NCBI RefSeq assembly: GCF_013385825.1
Contig: NZ_JACAPG010000008.1
Coordinates: forward strand, 310,001 to 374,000
DNA: 64,000 nt
From: Pseudomonas reactans
GTDB taxonomy: Bacteria > Pseudomonadota > Gammaproteobacteria > Pseudomonadales > Pseudomonadaceae
Direction: 5' to 3'
Of this stretch, positions 1 through 8,215 are shown piece by piece. The position numbers and the translations under genes are program-made. The notes under the pieces are model-generated. The model made no database searches. It saw nothing but the letters and a program-made list of their open reading frames with translations, and had not been told where the DNA came from. Every line of letters starts with the position of its first letter. Positions within the stretch are counted from its first letter, which is position 1.

Positions 1-334
1 CGAGCATGAAGGTGTGGGACGCGTTGGGCTCGGTGCCGGCGGTGGCGGCCATGATCGCGATCACGCCGTTCTTGTCATCTTCGTCCCAGGCCAGGTACTG
101 CATGGCTTCGCCAGGGCGATGGGCCTGCGCCTTGGCCACCAGCTGCTCCAGGTTGAGCTGCGGTGTGTCGGCAGGCATTTGCGCCAATTCCGGCTCGTTG
201 CCCAGCAGGTGGTCGATCTCATGGTGAAACACCAGCGGCAGGCCGGTGAGGGCGAGCAGCAGCAGGAATACCGTGCAGATCAGGCTGGTCCAGGTGTGGA
301 TGAAGGACCAGCGGCGGATGGTTTTGCTTTTCAT
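1..334 (-). CDS. PepSY-associated membrane protein, N-terminal part (cut by window edge)
   Basis: Only the first ~111 codons are present; the rest lies before base 1. The protein begins MKSKTIRRWSFIHTWTSL, followed by a hydrophobic helix (about residues 15-35, LICTVFLLLLALTGLPLVF) and then HHEIDHLLG. This is the usual start of PepSY-TM proteins: a short basic cytoplasmic end, one helix and a periplasmic PepSY domain. In siderophore loci these proteins are inner-membrane components thought to reduce or release iron from ferric siderophores (FoxB of P. aeruginosa is the known example). It lies 63 bases downstream of the receptor gene on the same strand, so co-transcription is likely. The family call is good; the siderophore-reductase role is inferred from position. 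Confidence 0.8.
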   Translation of the reverse strand, partial: MKSKTIRRWSFIHTWTSLICTVFLLLLALTGLPLVFHHEIDHLLGNEPELAQMPADTPQLNLEQLVAKAQAHRPGEAMQYLAWDEDDKNGVIAIMAATAGTEPNASHTFML

Positions 335-397
335 TTTTTCAACCTTCAGACACACCAAGGCCGCCCACAGAGGCGGCCCGGTTGTTAACTCAGCCGA

Positions 398-2827
398 TTA
401 CCATTGGTAGGTGGCGCTGGCGACAACGCTGCGTTGATCGCCGAAGTAGCAGTAGTTGCCATCACAGGTCGACAGGTAGTCCTTGTTGAACAGGTTGGTG
501 GCATTCAACTTGACCGAAGCACCTTTGAGGCTGTTATCCAGGCGGCCCAGGTCGTAATGCACCGAACCGTCGAACACGGTATAGGCGTTGGCCTTGCCGA
601 GCCAGGTGTTGGCCTGGTCGCCATAGGTGTTGCCGGTGTAGCGCGCGCCGAAGCCGATGCCGAAGCCATCGAGCGGGCCGGTGTGCCACGTGTAGTCAGT
701 CCACAGCGACGCTTGCTGGTTGGGCATCAATGTCAGGCGGTTGCCTTTGTAGATGCCTTTTTGCACCTCGGACTTGGCCAAGGTGTAGGCCGCGATGACC
801 TTGAGATTTTCGGTCACGTCAGACACGGCTTCCAGCTCCAGACCCTTGACCTTCACTTCGCCGGTCTGGCTGTTGATTTGCTGGCCCCCTGCGCCGAGCG
901 TCGTGACTTGCACGTTTTTCTGGGTCAGGTCGTACACCGCTGCGCTCAGCAAGGTATTGGAGCCGGGCGGCTGATACTTGACGCCCATTTCCCACTGCTT
1001 GCCTTCCGTCGGTTTGAAGGTCTTGGTGGCGTTGGTATCGGCGTTGCTCGCCGGCTGGAAGGACTCGGCGTAGGACAAGTACGGTACGAAGCCCGAATCG
1101 AACACATAGCTCAGCGCCGCGTTGCCGCTGAAATGCTTGATGCGGTCAGTATTGGTCGCGTCGTTATCGTTGAAGTACGTGGTGCCCTGATGCACCCAGT
1201 CTTCACGCCCACCCAGGGTCAGGCGCCATTTGTCCAAGGCCATTTGGTCCTGCACGTAGAGGCCGGTCTGTACGGTTTTCTGGTTGTAGTCGTAGAAAGG
1301 CCGCACGCCGGTTGGGCGCAGCGTCGGCGTGGTATTGATCGGGTTGAAGATGTTGATGTTTGACGCGGTGCCGTAAATCGCACGGTAGGACGTGTCGGTG
1401 CGTTGGTGATCCAGGCCGAGCAACAGGGTGTGGATAACGTCGCCCGTGGCGAAATCCGCCTGGAAATTGTTATCCACCGCGAACTGGCCAATGCTTTCGT
1501 TGACGTTGGTGGTCGAGCGGCTGATATCGCCCGCGGCATTTGCCGGGGAAAATGCATAGGAGCCCACGGTCAACTGCCGGAAGTCCAGTTCCGACTTGGT
1601 GTAGCGCAGGTTCTGCTTGAACTGCCAGGTGTCATTGAAACGGTGTTCGAACGCATAGCCCAGTGCGTAGTAGGTGCGGTCGTAGAACTCGTAGTCCGGG
1701 TCGCCCAGGTTCTTGTGGTGGGAAACGTCACCCAGCGGCGACTTGATCTTGGTGCCCTGGATCGGCATGAACTGGCTGGTCGTGCCCGTATCGTCCCGCG
1801 TGAACTGCGACAAGAAGGTCAGCTTGGTATCCGGATCGATGTTCCACGTCAGGCTTGGCGCAAGGTTGTAGCGCTTGTTGTCGATGTGGTCGACCTGGGT
1901 GCCGGCGTCGCGCACCACGCCGCTGAGGCCGTAGAGGAACTGGCCGTCATCGTCGATCTTGCCGGTGCTGGCGAAGTTGATCTGGCGGTAGTTGTCGCTG
2001 CCGTATTGCACCTGGACGGCGTTGCTCGACTCCTCGCTGGGGCGACGGCTGACCATGTCCAACAGGCCGCCCGGCGGGGTCTGGCCGTACACCGAGGAGG
2101 CCGGGCCGCGCAGCAGGGCGAGGCGGTCGAGGTTCCAGGTCTCGGCCTTCGGGTTGGCGTACACGCCACGTGGCAGTGGCAGACCGTCGAGGAACTGGGT
2201 GGGTTCGAAGCCACGTACACGCATCCAGTCGTAGCGGGTGTCGCTGCCGTAGCTGGCGGACACGATGCCCGGCATGTATTTCACCGCGTCATCCAGGTTC
2301 TGCACGTTGCGGTCTTGCATCTGCTCGCGAGTGGCGACCGAGATCGAACGCGGGGCCTCGACCAGCGCGGTGTCGGTCTTGGTGCCGGCGGCGGTGCGTT
2401 TGGCCAGGTAGCCGTCGACCGGGCCCCAGGCGCTTTCATAGCTGTCCTGGCCGGTGATATTGGTGGTCGGCAACGCCACGACGCCTTCTGGAATAGCCAC
2501 CAGGGTGTAGGTCCCCGCACTGCTCTGTTCCAACTGCAACCCGGTGCCACGCAGTGCTTCACGCAGCGCACCCGGCGCATCGAACTGGCCCTGGACCGGC
2601 GCCGAGGTCTTGCCCGACGCCAAGGCCGGGCTGAGGGTCAGCGCCAGGCCGCCCTGGCTGGCGATCTGGTTCAGGGTGGTGGCCAGGGGGGCCGCCGGCA
2701 GATTGTAGGTACGCACGCTAGACGCCTGCTCCGCGGCGATCAGCGTAGTGCTGGCCAGCGGGGCACTGAGGGCAATGGCCACGGCTAACAGGCTGGGGCG
2801 CAACAAGGTGTCTAGCGTGCGGGACAT
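398..2827 (-). CDS. fiuA: TonB-dependent ferrichrome-type siderophore receptor with signalling domain
   Basis: The protein has 809 residues: a signal peptide (about 1-32, ending near LIAAEQ), an STN signalling domain (about 40-112), a plug (about 135-260) and a 22-strand type barrel ending in TYQW, the aromatic C-terminus of outer-membrane proteins. The late cysteine pair in CDGNYCYFGDQR resembles the CF..GCFWGAER end of FhuA. The STN domain marks a transducing receptor that signals through FecR to its ECF sigma factor; both are encoded just upstream. Gene order matches fiuA-fiuR-fiuI of P. aeruginosa, which supports a ferric hydroxamate (ferrichrome) substrate. A good ribosome site (AGGAG) precedes the ATG. 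A ferrioxamine (FoxA-like) specificity cannot be excluded from sequence alone. Confidence 0.88.
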   Translation of the reverse strand: MSRTLDTLLRPSLLAVAIALSAPLASTTLIAAEQASSVRTYNLPAAPLATTLNQIASQGGLALTLSPALASGKTSAPVQGQFDAPGALREALRGTGLQLEQSSAGTYTLVAIPEGVVALPTTNITGQDSYESAWGPVDGYLAKRTAAGTKTDTALVEAPRSISVATREQMQDRNVQNLDDAVKYMPGIVSASYGSDTRYDWMRVRGFEPTQFLDGLPLPRGVYANPKAETWNLDRLALLRGPASSVYGQTPPGGLLDMVSRRPSEESSNAVQVQYGSDNYRQINFASTGKIDDDGQFLYGLSGVVRDAGTQVDHIDNKRYNLAPSLTWNIDPDTKLTFLSQFTRDDTGTTSQFMPIQGTKIKSPLGDVSHHKNLGDPDYEFYDRTYYALGYAFEHRFNDTWQFKQNLRYTKSELDFRQLTVGSYAFSPANAAGDISRSTTNVNESIGQFAVDNNFQADFATGDVIHTLLLGLDHQRTDTSYRAIYGTASNINIFNPINTTPTLRPTGVRPFYDYNQKTVQTGLYVQDQMALDKWRLTLGGREDWVHQGTTYFNDNDATNTDRIKHFSGNAALSYVFDSGFVPYLSYAESFQPASNADTNATKTFKPTEGKQWEMGVKYQPPGSNTLLSAAVYDLTQKNVQVTTLGAGGQQINSQTGEVKVKGLELEAVSDVTENLKVIAAYTLAKSEVQKGIYKGNRLTLMPNQQASLWTDYTWHTGPLDGFGIGFGARYTGNTYGDQANTWLGKANAYTVFDGSVHYDLGRLDNSLKGASVKLNATNLFNKDYLSTCDGNYCYFGDQRSVVASATYQW

Positions 2828-2973
2828 GGGGCGGCTCCTGAATGGAAATATTTCTCAATTGCCTAGGTGCCGGACGAGAATCGAAAAGTGATAGGGCCAA
2901 ATGAAAATAAATCTGTGAGTGTTCACAACTCTTCGCACTGCATGGCCCTGAAGGTTCAGGTGTGTTGTGAGGT

Positions 2974-5787
2974 TTAGCCCTGCGCCCATCGCAGTTTAGC
3001 GGCCAAGGCGTCCGGGTAAGTTTCTGCACTGGCGATTGCCGCACGCGTCGCATCACCCTGGCCGAAGGCCTCGATCAACAGCGTGACGTGGGTGGCCAGG
3101 AAGTCGCTGCGTTGATTGAGGTGTTCCTCCAGTGCCCGGTAGCGCTTGCCGTCCATGAACCCTTCGCTGAGAAACCAGGCCGCGTGTTTGTTCAGGTAGT
3201 CGAGTACGTACAGGTCGTACAACGCGCTCACCAGATCTTTTGCAAGCCCAGGCGGCAGTGAGTTGCCGGCCTTTACCGCACTCTCGATGGCAAGGCGCTG
3301 GGCATGCGCCTCGCCAGCGCGTGCAACCACCATCAGTTTTGAGTTCCAGACCGGCATGTCGTCCTCTCCCTGAGCCCGGTGTGCGGCGACATGGTGGGCC
3401 ACCTCCGTGAGCAAACGGTATTCCAGGGTGCGGACCATGCTCAGCCCGTAGTCAACGTCGTCCAGGTTCGCGTGCGGGTCCGGATGGGCGGGCTCGGTCA
3501 AGGGTTGGCCAATCAGGACCTTAGCGGCATCCAGCAGGATCATGCGGTTGTTGCCACCGGCGTCCTGGTAGATCTTGGCCATGCCTTCATAGTCGGCGAA
3601 GCGATTGAGGTTGAGCGCCCCGGCCACGCCGCAGCGCAAGCGGCATTCGGTGGCCACGGCCTCAGCGGCGGGCGCACACAGGGCTTTGGTCAGCGCCAGG
3701 GTCTGGCTGATGGCGGCCCAGGGTGTCCATGTCGCATCACCCGTGCCGGTTGTTTGCAGGGAGGCCTGGGTGGCGGTGCCTTCGATCCATAGGCGGGCGG
3801 AGTCATTGGCAAAGCATTTCATGACGTACGCTGTCGCCAGGCAGCCGAATAACGCCCGGCGCTGTGTGCGAAAGTCCAGCAAGCCTGTGCCGTTGCCGAT
3901 TCTCGCCTGGGTGGTGCGCCGGTTGGCGTGAGTCAGGGCCAGGGTTGCACAGGCCAGCATGACGGAGCTCAAGCCGGTGCCGACCATCGCCCACACGTTC
4001 TTGGGGGCGAACAGTGAGCGGATCAGACGGCGGTCAGTGCTGCCCAGTGGGTCTTGAAAGCGGTTGGACTGATCAATGTTCGCTCCGTCACACAGCCACG
4101 CGTCAAAAGAGACGCGGACCTGATTAAAACGCAACAAGCCGTAATCCAACGGTACGGCGCGAATTTCTGCTGGTGAAGACATTTCAATGCCAGGGCATGG
4201 ACCCTGTGTGTCGCTTAATGGCAAGACAAAGGCGAAGACACCACAGCGTTGGTCCTGAACCTTCAACTCGGCAAACACCACGCCCAACTTGTTGAAGTCA
4301 TTGATACCGACATTGGCAAATTTCAGCGCAGCGTTGTTGGGTGTGTTCAACACAAACGTGCGCGTGTCGGTGTCGAACACCGCCTCCAGGCAGGGGCCCA
4401 TGTGTGAGTTGCTACGGCCGATTTCAGTTAGCGCGTAGACCCCCAGACTTTCGCCCTTCTCCAGCTCGCGCCGCCACCTGGCGGCATGCGGGTGGTCCTG
4501 TTCGAACGCCAGGAGTGTGCCGATGCACAAACCCTGCTGAATCACGCACCCCATGAACAGTGACGGATCATTGATCGCCGCGTGGGTAGCCAGGGCCATC
4601 AACCACTCCGGTTGTTTGAACCCGTGGATACCGTCGGGCAGTTGCTTGAGCAGATGCTGTAAGCGCTGATAGGTTTGGCGGTGGCCGTCGTGGAAGGTCA
4701 GGTTGGTTTGCGGATGCAACTCAGGGTCGCTGAAGGTTTGAGCCATGTGCGCATGGGCCTGGGCGGTGACGGGCCCGTTGGCCAGTTGGCGCAGAGTGTC
4801 CAGGGTATGTGAGTCGGCCAGTAGTTGGCGAAGTTCACTAGGTGGGGCGGCGAGGGGCGTGTAGGTCTTGGCATCGCGCAGGCTTTTGAGGATGCACATC
4901 GACATGCCTTTGTTCACGCCCATGTCGATAAACACGCGGCATTTGTCGGGTGGCAACGCGGCCAGTGTCTTGGGCAGGTCGGTGCGGTCGGTCACGCCCA
5001 AGGTGAACAGCTTGTGCAGGTCATCCCCTTGCTGGTAACAGCCCTCCAAAACGGTCGAATAGATGGGGGTCCTGAACGGCTGTTGCTCCAGGGGTTGGAG
5101 CAGTGCGTTCATGAGTTCTGCGACATGCCGATGCGCCGAGTAATGGGAAGCGTAGGCGATCGACACCCAGCGCAACGGCGGGGTGCTGTCGCCGTAACGT
5201 TCAAGCAGAGCGTGCAATGCGTCCATTTTTCCGCTGATGATGCATTGCTCAGGGGCATTGACCGATCCCAACTCCAGCTTCAGTTCAGGCCACCTGTCGA
5301 GCAGCGCTTGCGTCATCTCCGGCGACAAGTTGACCAGCAACATGCCGCCGCGGCCTTCTTCACTACGGTAGGCCGCATTGAGGGCGCAGACCGCACGCAC
5401 GCCCTGCTCAATGCTCAGTACACCGGCGCACACTCGCGCAGCAATCTCACCAAAACTCTGTGCGACAATCAGTGCCGGTCGCACGCCTGCGTCGTGGAGC
5501 AGTTGGTTGAGCACCATGGCCGCACCATACAGGGCCAGTTGCGTGACTCCGGAAGGCAGCGGCAAGGCATGCTGATGGGTCAGTAACACTTGGGTGACCA
5601 AGCCGGGCTGCAGGCCGGGTTCGTGCTGCGCGGCTTCGTGTTCGATGAGCGCCAGTATGGCATCTATCGAGGTACGCAATTCCTCGGCGTGTTGGTGCAG
5701 GTCAGCCAAGGCACCGCAGGGGTCGTTGCCTTGGCCGGGGAAGCAGAAGGCAAAAGTGTGCCGGGTGATGTGTGGGAGCGTCGACAT
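2974..5787 (-). CDS. Fusion of malonyltransferase-like acyltransferase and acyl-CoA-oxidase-like domain
   Basis: This 937-residue protein has two parts. Residues ~10-320 look like a FabD/PKS acyltransferase: FPGQG near 16, the nucleophile motif AQSFGE near 109 (Ser111; the usual first Gly is Ala) and a catalytic-type SH near 214-215. Residues ~350-900 resemble acyl-CoA oxidases/dehydrogenases: YALTEIGRSNS near 451 (compare YAQTELGHGTN), PLDYGLLRFNQVRV, LLDFRTQRRALF and RCGVAG. The oxidase catalytic Glu, expected in a FEGEN-type motif, aligns with Ala in QDAGGNN (near 743). A TTG 21 bases upstream opens the frame, but GAGGA seven bases before the ATG at 5787 favours that start. The gene sits between the FecR and receptor genes, suggesting iron control by the same sigma system. 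No carrier protein or NRPS/PKS is nearby; its substrate is unknown. Confidence 0.75.
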   Translation of the reverse strand: MSTLPHITRHTFAFCFPGQGNDPCGALADLHQHAEELRTSIDAILALIEHEAAQHEPGLQPGLVTQVLLTHQHALPLPSGVTQLALYGAAMVLNQLLHDAGVRPALIVAQSFGEIAARVCAGVLSIEQGVRAVCALNAAYRSEEGRGGMLLVNLSPEMTQALLDRWPELKLELGSVNAPEQCIISGKMDALHALLERYGDSTPPLRWVSIAYASHYSAHRHVAELMNALLQPLEQQPFRTPIYSTVLEGCYQQGDDLHKLFTLGVTDRTDLPKTLAALPPDKCRVFIDMGVNKGMSMCILKSLRDAKTYTPLAAPPSELRQLLADSHTLDTLRQLANGPVTAQAHAHMAQTFSDPELHPQTNLTFHDGHRQTYQRLQHLLKQLPDGIHGFKQPEWLMALATHAAINDPSLFMGCVIQQGLCIGTLLAFEQDHPHAARWRRELEKGESLGVYALTEIGRSNSHMGPCLEAVFDTDTRTFVLNTPNNAALKFANVGINDFNKLGVVFAELKVQDQRCGVFAFVLPLSDTQGPCPGIEMSSPAEIRAVPLDYGLLRFNQVRVSFDAWLCDGANIDQSNRFQDPLGSTDRRLIRSLFAPKNVWAMVGTGLSSVMLACATLALTHANRRTTQARIGNGTGLLDFRTQRRALFGCLATAYVMKCFANDSARLWIEGTATQASLQTTGTGDATWTPWAAISQTLALTKALCAPAAEAVATECRLRCGVAGALNLNRFADYEGMAKIYQDAGGNNRMILLDAAKVLIGQPLTEPAHPDPHANLDDVDYGLSMVRTLEYRLLTEVAHHVAAHRAQGEDDMPVWNSKLMVVARAGEAHAQRLAIESAVKAGNSLPPGLAKDLVSALYDLYVLDYLNKHAAWFLSEGFMDGKRYRALEEHLNQRSDFLATHVTLLIEAFGQGDATRAAIASAETYPDALAAKLRWAQG

Positions 5788-5896
5788 GGTTTCATCCTCA
5801 TAGAACAACTAGGGATGTCTATTGAAGGACGTTACGGTACGGATGAAACCTGTGAGGGATTACAGTTTTTTAGACGCGTTCGAAATGACGGTCTAT

Positions 5897-6886
5897 TCAT
5901 TTCGCACTAAGTGATTCGGTGTTTTTCGCCTTGGCGTTCACCGTGACCCACCACGGCGTATGCTGCTCGATCTGCACCGGCAATGTCGGCAGCAGTGCAT
6001 TGAGCGCCAGCGTGGTGTCGTGCAACGGGAAGCTGCCGGTGATGCGCAGGTCAGCCACGTTTTTATCCACACCCAGGTAACCGGTGCGGTAACGGCTGAG
6101 TTCCGCAACCACATCACCCAGGCGCGCGTTGTCGACCACCAGCATGCCGCGGGTCCAGGCGTCGGTGGCGGGGGTAACGGCAAGCGCAGGGCCAAGGCCA
6201 TCGCTGCGCATCAGCACTTGCTGGCCTTCCTTGAAGATCTGTTCCTGCTGCAGCGCCTCGGGCTGGGCGGCCACGGCCGATTGCAGCACGCTCAAGCGCG
6301 TGGCGTCGTCTTCGCGCTTGACGATAAACCGCGTGCCCAGCGCCCGCAGGCTGCCGTCGCGGGTTTGCACATAGAATGGGCGCGCGTCGTTGTGGCCGGT
6401 CTCGACCAGGATTTCGCCCTCCTGCAACACGATCAGCCGGCGTTTTTCATCAAAACGCACGTCGATGGCGCTGTGGGTGTTGAGGTTGATCAGCGTGCCG
6501 TCCGCCAGCTTCAACGTGCGCTGCTCGCCAGTGGCGGTGCGTTGGTCGGCCAGCCAATAGTGGATCGGTACATAGCGTTCACCGGCAAACAGCGCCAGGC
6601 CAATCACCAGCGCGATACTTGCAAGGCCACTGCCCAGCTTGCGCACACGTTGGCGAATGCCTTCACGCGATTGCAGCAACGCCGCCCGCGCCGGGCCCGA
6701 GGCCACACTGAAACGCTGGTCGAGCATGCCCAACTGGCGCCAGGCGCGGGCGTGTTCTTCGTCGCCGGCCAGCCATTTATTGAATTCTTCACGCTCAATT
6801 GCGCTGCCATCGCCCGAATCGAGGGACAGCTGCCAGGCAATCGCCGCATCCAGCACGCGGGCCGAGACCGGTTTGGAACTGATCAC
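5897..6886 (-). CDS. fiuR: FecR-family anti-sigma regulator of the siderophore receptor
   Basis: The N-terminal ~60 residues (DAAIAWQLSLDSGDG, FNKWLAGDEEHARAW) are the FecR DUF4880 region that holds the ECF sigma factor in the cytoplasm. A membrane helix (LASIALVIGLALFAG, about residue 85) is followed by the periplasmic FecR domain (GEQRTLKLADGTLINLNTHSAIDV) and a C-terminal STN-like domain that receives the signal from the receptor. I chose GTG at 6886, two bases after the sigma-factor stop, because it gives the normal N-terminus; an upstream in-frame start within the sigma gene would add 12 residues. It is translationally coupled to the sigma factor and forms the inner-membrane step of cell-surface signalling. 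Confidence 0.88.
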   Translation of the reverse strand: MISSKPVSARVLDAAIAWQLSLDSGDGSAIEREEFNKWLAGDEEHARAWRQLGMLDQRFSVASGPARAALLQSREGIRQRVRKLGSGLASIALVIGLALFAGERYVPIHYWLADQRTATGEQRTLKLADGTLINLNTHSAIDVRFDEKRRLIVLQEGEILVETGHNDARPFYVQTRDGSLRALGTRFIVKREDDATRLSVLQSAVAAQPEALQQEQIFKEGQQVLMRSDGLGPALAVTPATDAWTRGMLVVDNARLGDVVAELSRYRTGYLGVDKNVADLRITGSFPLHDTTLALNALLPTLPVQIEQHTPWWVTVNAKAKNTESLSAK

Positions 6887-6888
6887 CG

Positions 6889-7407
6889 TCACAGCGGCTC
6901 GCCATACAGCGCGACGTAGCACTGGCGAATGCCCTGGGCCAGGTACTGGCGCACGCGGGGTACCGACACGCCGAGGCGCTGGGCGATTTCGGCGTGGCCC
7001 ATGCCGTCGAGGCGGTTATAGAGGAAGGCGGCGCGGGCCTTGCTCGACAACTTGCCGAGCAGGCGGTCGATGGCCTTGAGGTCTTCGAGGATCAGTTGCT
7101 GTTCTTCCGGCGACGGGTGTTCGCTTTCCGGGATCAGCATCAGTTCAGTGAGGTACGCCTGTTCCAGGGCCGCGCGACGGAAGTAGTCGAACAGCAAGCC
7201 CTTGGCGATTGCCACCAGGAAAGCCCTTGGTTCGCGGGGTTCGCGCAGCTCATCACGGCCGAGCAGGCGCATGAAGGTGTCCTGGCTCAGGTCTTCGGCG
7301 CGGCTCGGGCAGGCCACGTTGCGTCGAAGCCAGGCCAGCAGCCAGCCACGATGGTCGCGATACAACGCGCCAACAAGCTCACTGTGTGGGTTCTGGATCG
7401 ACGACAA
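6889..7407 (-). CDS. fiuI: ECF sigma factor of FecI type
   Basis: The 172-residue protein has only sigma regions 2 and 4, as ECF factors do: region 2 around residues 15-80 (AEDLSQDTFMRLL, FLVAIAKGLLFDYFRR) and region 4 around 115-165 (LSSKARAAFLYNRLDGMGHAEIA, VSVPRVRQYL). The start is an in-frame TTG at 7407; nearby ATG and GTG codons are out of frame, and AGGTG lies a few bases upstream. The fixed order sigma-FecR-receptor indicates that it drives transcription of the downstream receptor when the ferric siderophore is bound. A Fur-like site lies 30-50 bases upstream, consistent with iron repression. The name follows synteny with P. aeruginosa fiuI. Confidence 0.87.
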   Translation of the reverse strand: MSSIQNPHSELVGALYRDHRGWLLAWLRRNVACPSRAEDLSQDTFMRLLGRDELREPREPRAFLVAIAKGLLFDYFRRAALEQAYLTELMLIPESEHPSPEEQQLILEDLKAIDRLLGKLSSKARAAFLYNRLDGMGHAEIAQRLGVSVPRVRQYLAQGIRQCYVALYGEPL

Positions 7408-7435
7408 GGCATCACCTGGTAAACGCGATGTTTAA

Positions 7436-7454
7436 ACTAACGAGAATTATTCGC
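7436..7454 (-). promoter_or_regulatory. Fur-box-like site before the ECF sigma gene
   Basis: Read on the minus strand the site is GCGAATAATTCTCGTTAGT. By my count it matches 11 of 19 positions of the Fur consensus GATAATGATAATCATTATC. It lies about 30 bases upstream of the sigma-factor start, where Fur repression of iron-starvation sigma genes usually acts. The match is partial, so this is a prediction from sequence and context. Confidence 0.5.
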
Positions 7455-7507
7455 GATTGTGTCAGAGCCGTGGAGTGGGCGCAATTGGCGTCTGTCGGGA
7501 GATGACA

Positions 7508-8215
7508 TTAAAACGATGGCGCGTGTTGACGCCGTTTCCATTGGCTCAAGCGCTCTTGTAATGCCTGTGGCGCGTCGATGTGTTGCTGGCGTGCGCGGCT
7601 GAACAGGATCAGCATCAGCTCCGCCGTGGCCAGGGCATCGGCGCTGGCGTGATGGCGCTCGCCTACGTGCAGATGGAAGTGGTTGATCCAATCGTCCAAC
7701 CCGGCTTCACGGATATGCGCCTCGGGGCACAGCAGCGGGGCAATGTCTGCAACATCGAGAAACGGATGAGCCAGGCGATAACCCAGGCTGTCCTTTAGGG
7801 CCCGGCACAACATGTGTTGATCGAACGGCGCATGGAAGGCCAGCAATGGGCTGTCACCGACAAACGCCATGAAGTCCAGTAGCGCTTCCACTGGGTCGCT
7901 GCCAGCGGCAATCGCGCTGGGCCCGAGCCCGTGGATCAATACGCTGGGGTTAAGCTTGGTTTCGGCACGGTGCAAGGTGCGTTCGAACAGTTGCGAGAAA
8001 TCCACCGCACCGTCCTCGATCACCACCGCGCCGATGGACAGCACCTGGTCACGATTGAGGTTAAGGCCGCTGGTTTCCAGGTCTACCACCACCCAACGCT
8101 GGTTGCGCAGGGTGTCGTTGCCCAGTGGCCTAGGTGCGCGCAGTTGCGCCAGGCGCTGTTGCTGCGTGTTGTCGAGCCCCGGCCTTTTCTTACGCAGCCA
8201 ATTGAACAAACTCAC
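7508..8215 (-). CDS. DEDDh 3'-5' exonuclease (DnaQ/RNase T-like)
   Basis: The 235-residue protein carries the DnaQ-fold exonuclease motifs: Exo I in VVVDLETSGLN (about residue 43), Exo II in LLAFHAPFDQHML (about 133) and Exo III in ERHHASADALATAEL (about 196), with the DEDDh histidine. It would hydrolyse nucleic acid from the 3' end with two metal ions. The GTG start overlaps the stop of the upstream CBS/nucleotidyltransferase gene (GTGA), so the two are translationally coupled. This pair is conserved in Pseudomonas and related bacteria, but the substrate and the link to the signalling partner are unknown. It is not the polymerase III epsilon subunit: no polymerase-binding tail is visible and the context differs. 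Confidence 0.85.
   Translation of the reverse strand: MSLFNWLRKKRPGLDNTQQQRLAQLRAPRPLGNDTLRNQRWVVVDLETSGLNLNRDQVLSIGAVVIEDGAVDFSQLFERTLHRAETKLNPSVLIHGLGPSAIAAGSDPVEALLDFMAFVGDSPLLAFHAPFDQHMLCRALKDSLGYRLAHPFLDVADIAPLLCPEAHIREAGLDDWINHFHLHVGERHHASADALATAELMLILFSRARQQHIDAPQALQERLSQWKRRQHAPSF

Noticed and set aside
1403..2788. 461-codon open frame opposite the receptor gene
   Set aside because: The receptor on the other strand is certain; this frame has no domain character.
2947..2960. Palindrome CCTGAAGGTTCAGG after the fusion gene
   Set aside because: The two-base centre cannot form a good hairpin loop and no T-run follows; not called a terminator.
2828..2973. Search for an ECF (FecI-type) promoter before the receptor
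   Set aside because: No convincing -35/-10 pair of the known FecI type could be read; a promoter is likely but I could not place it.
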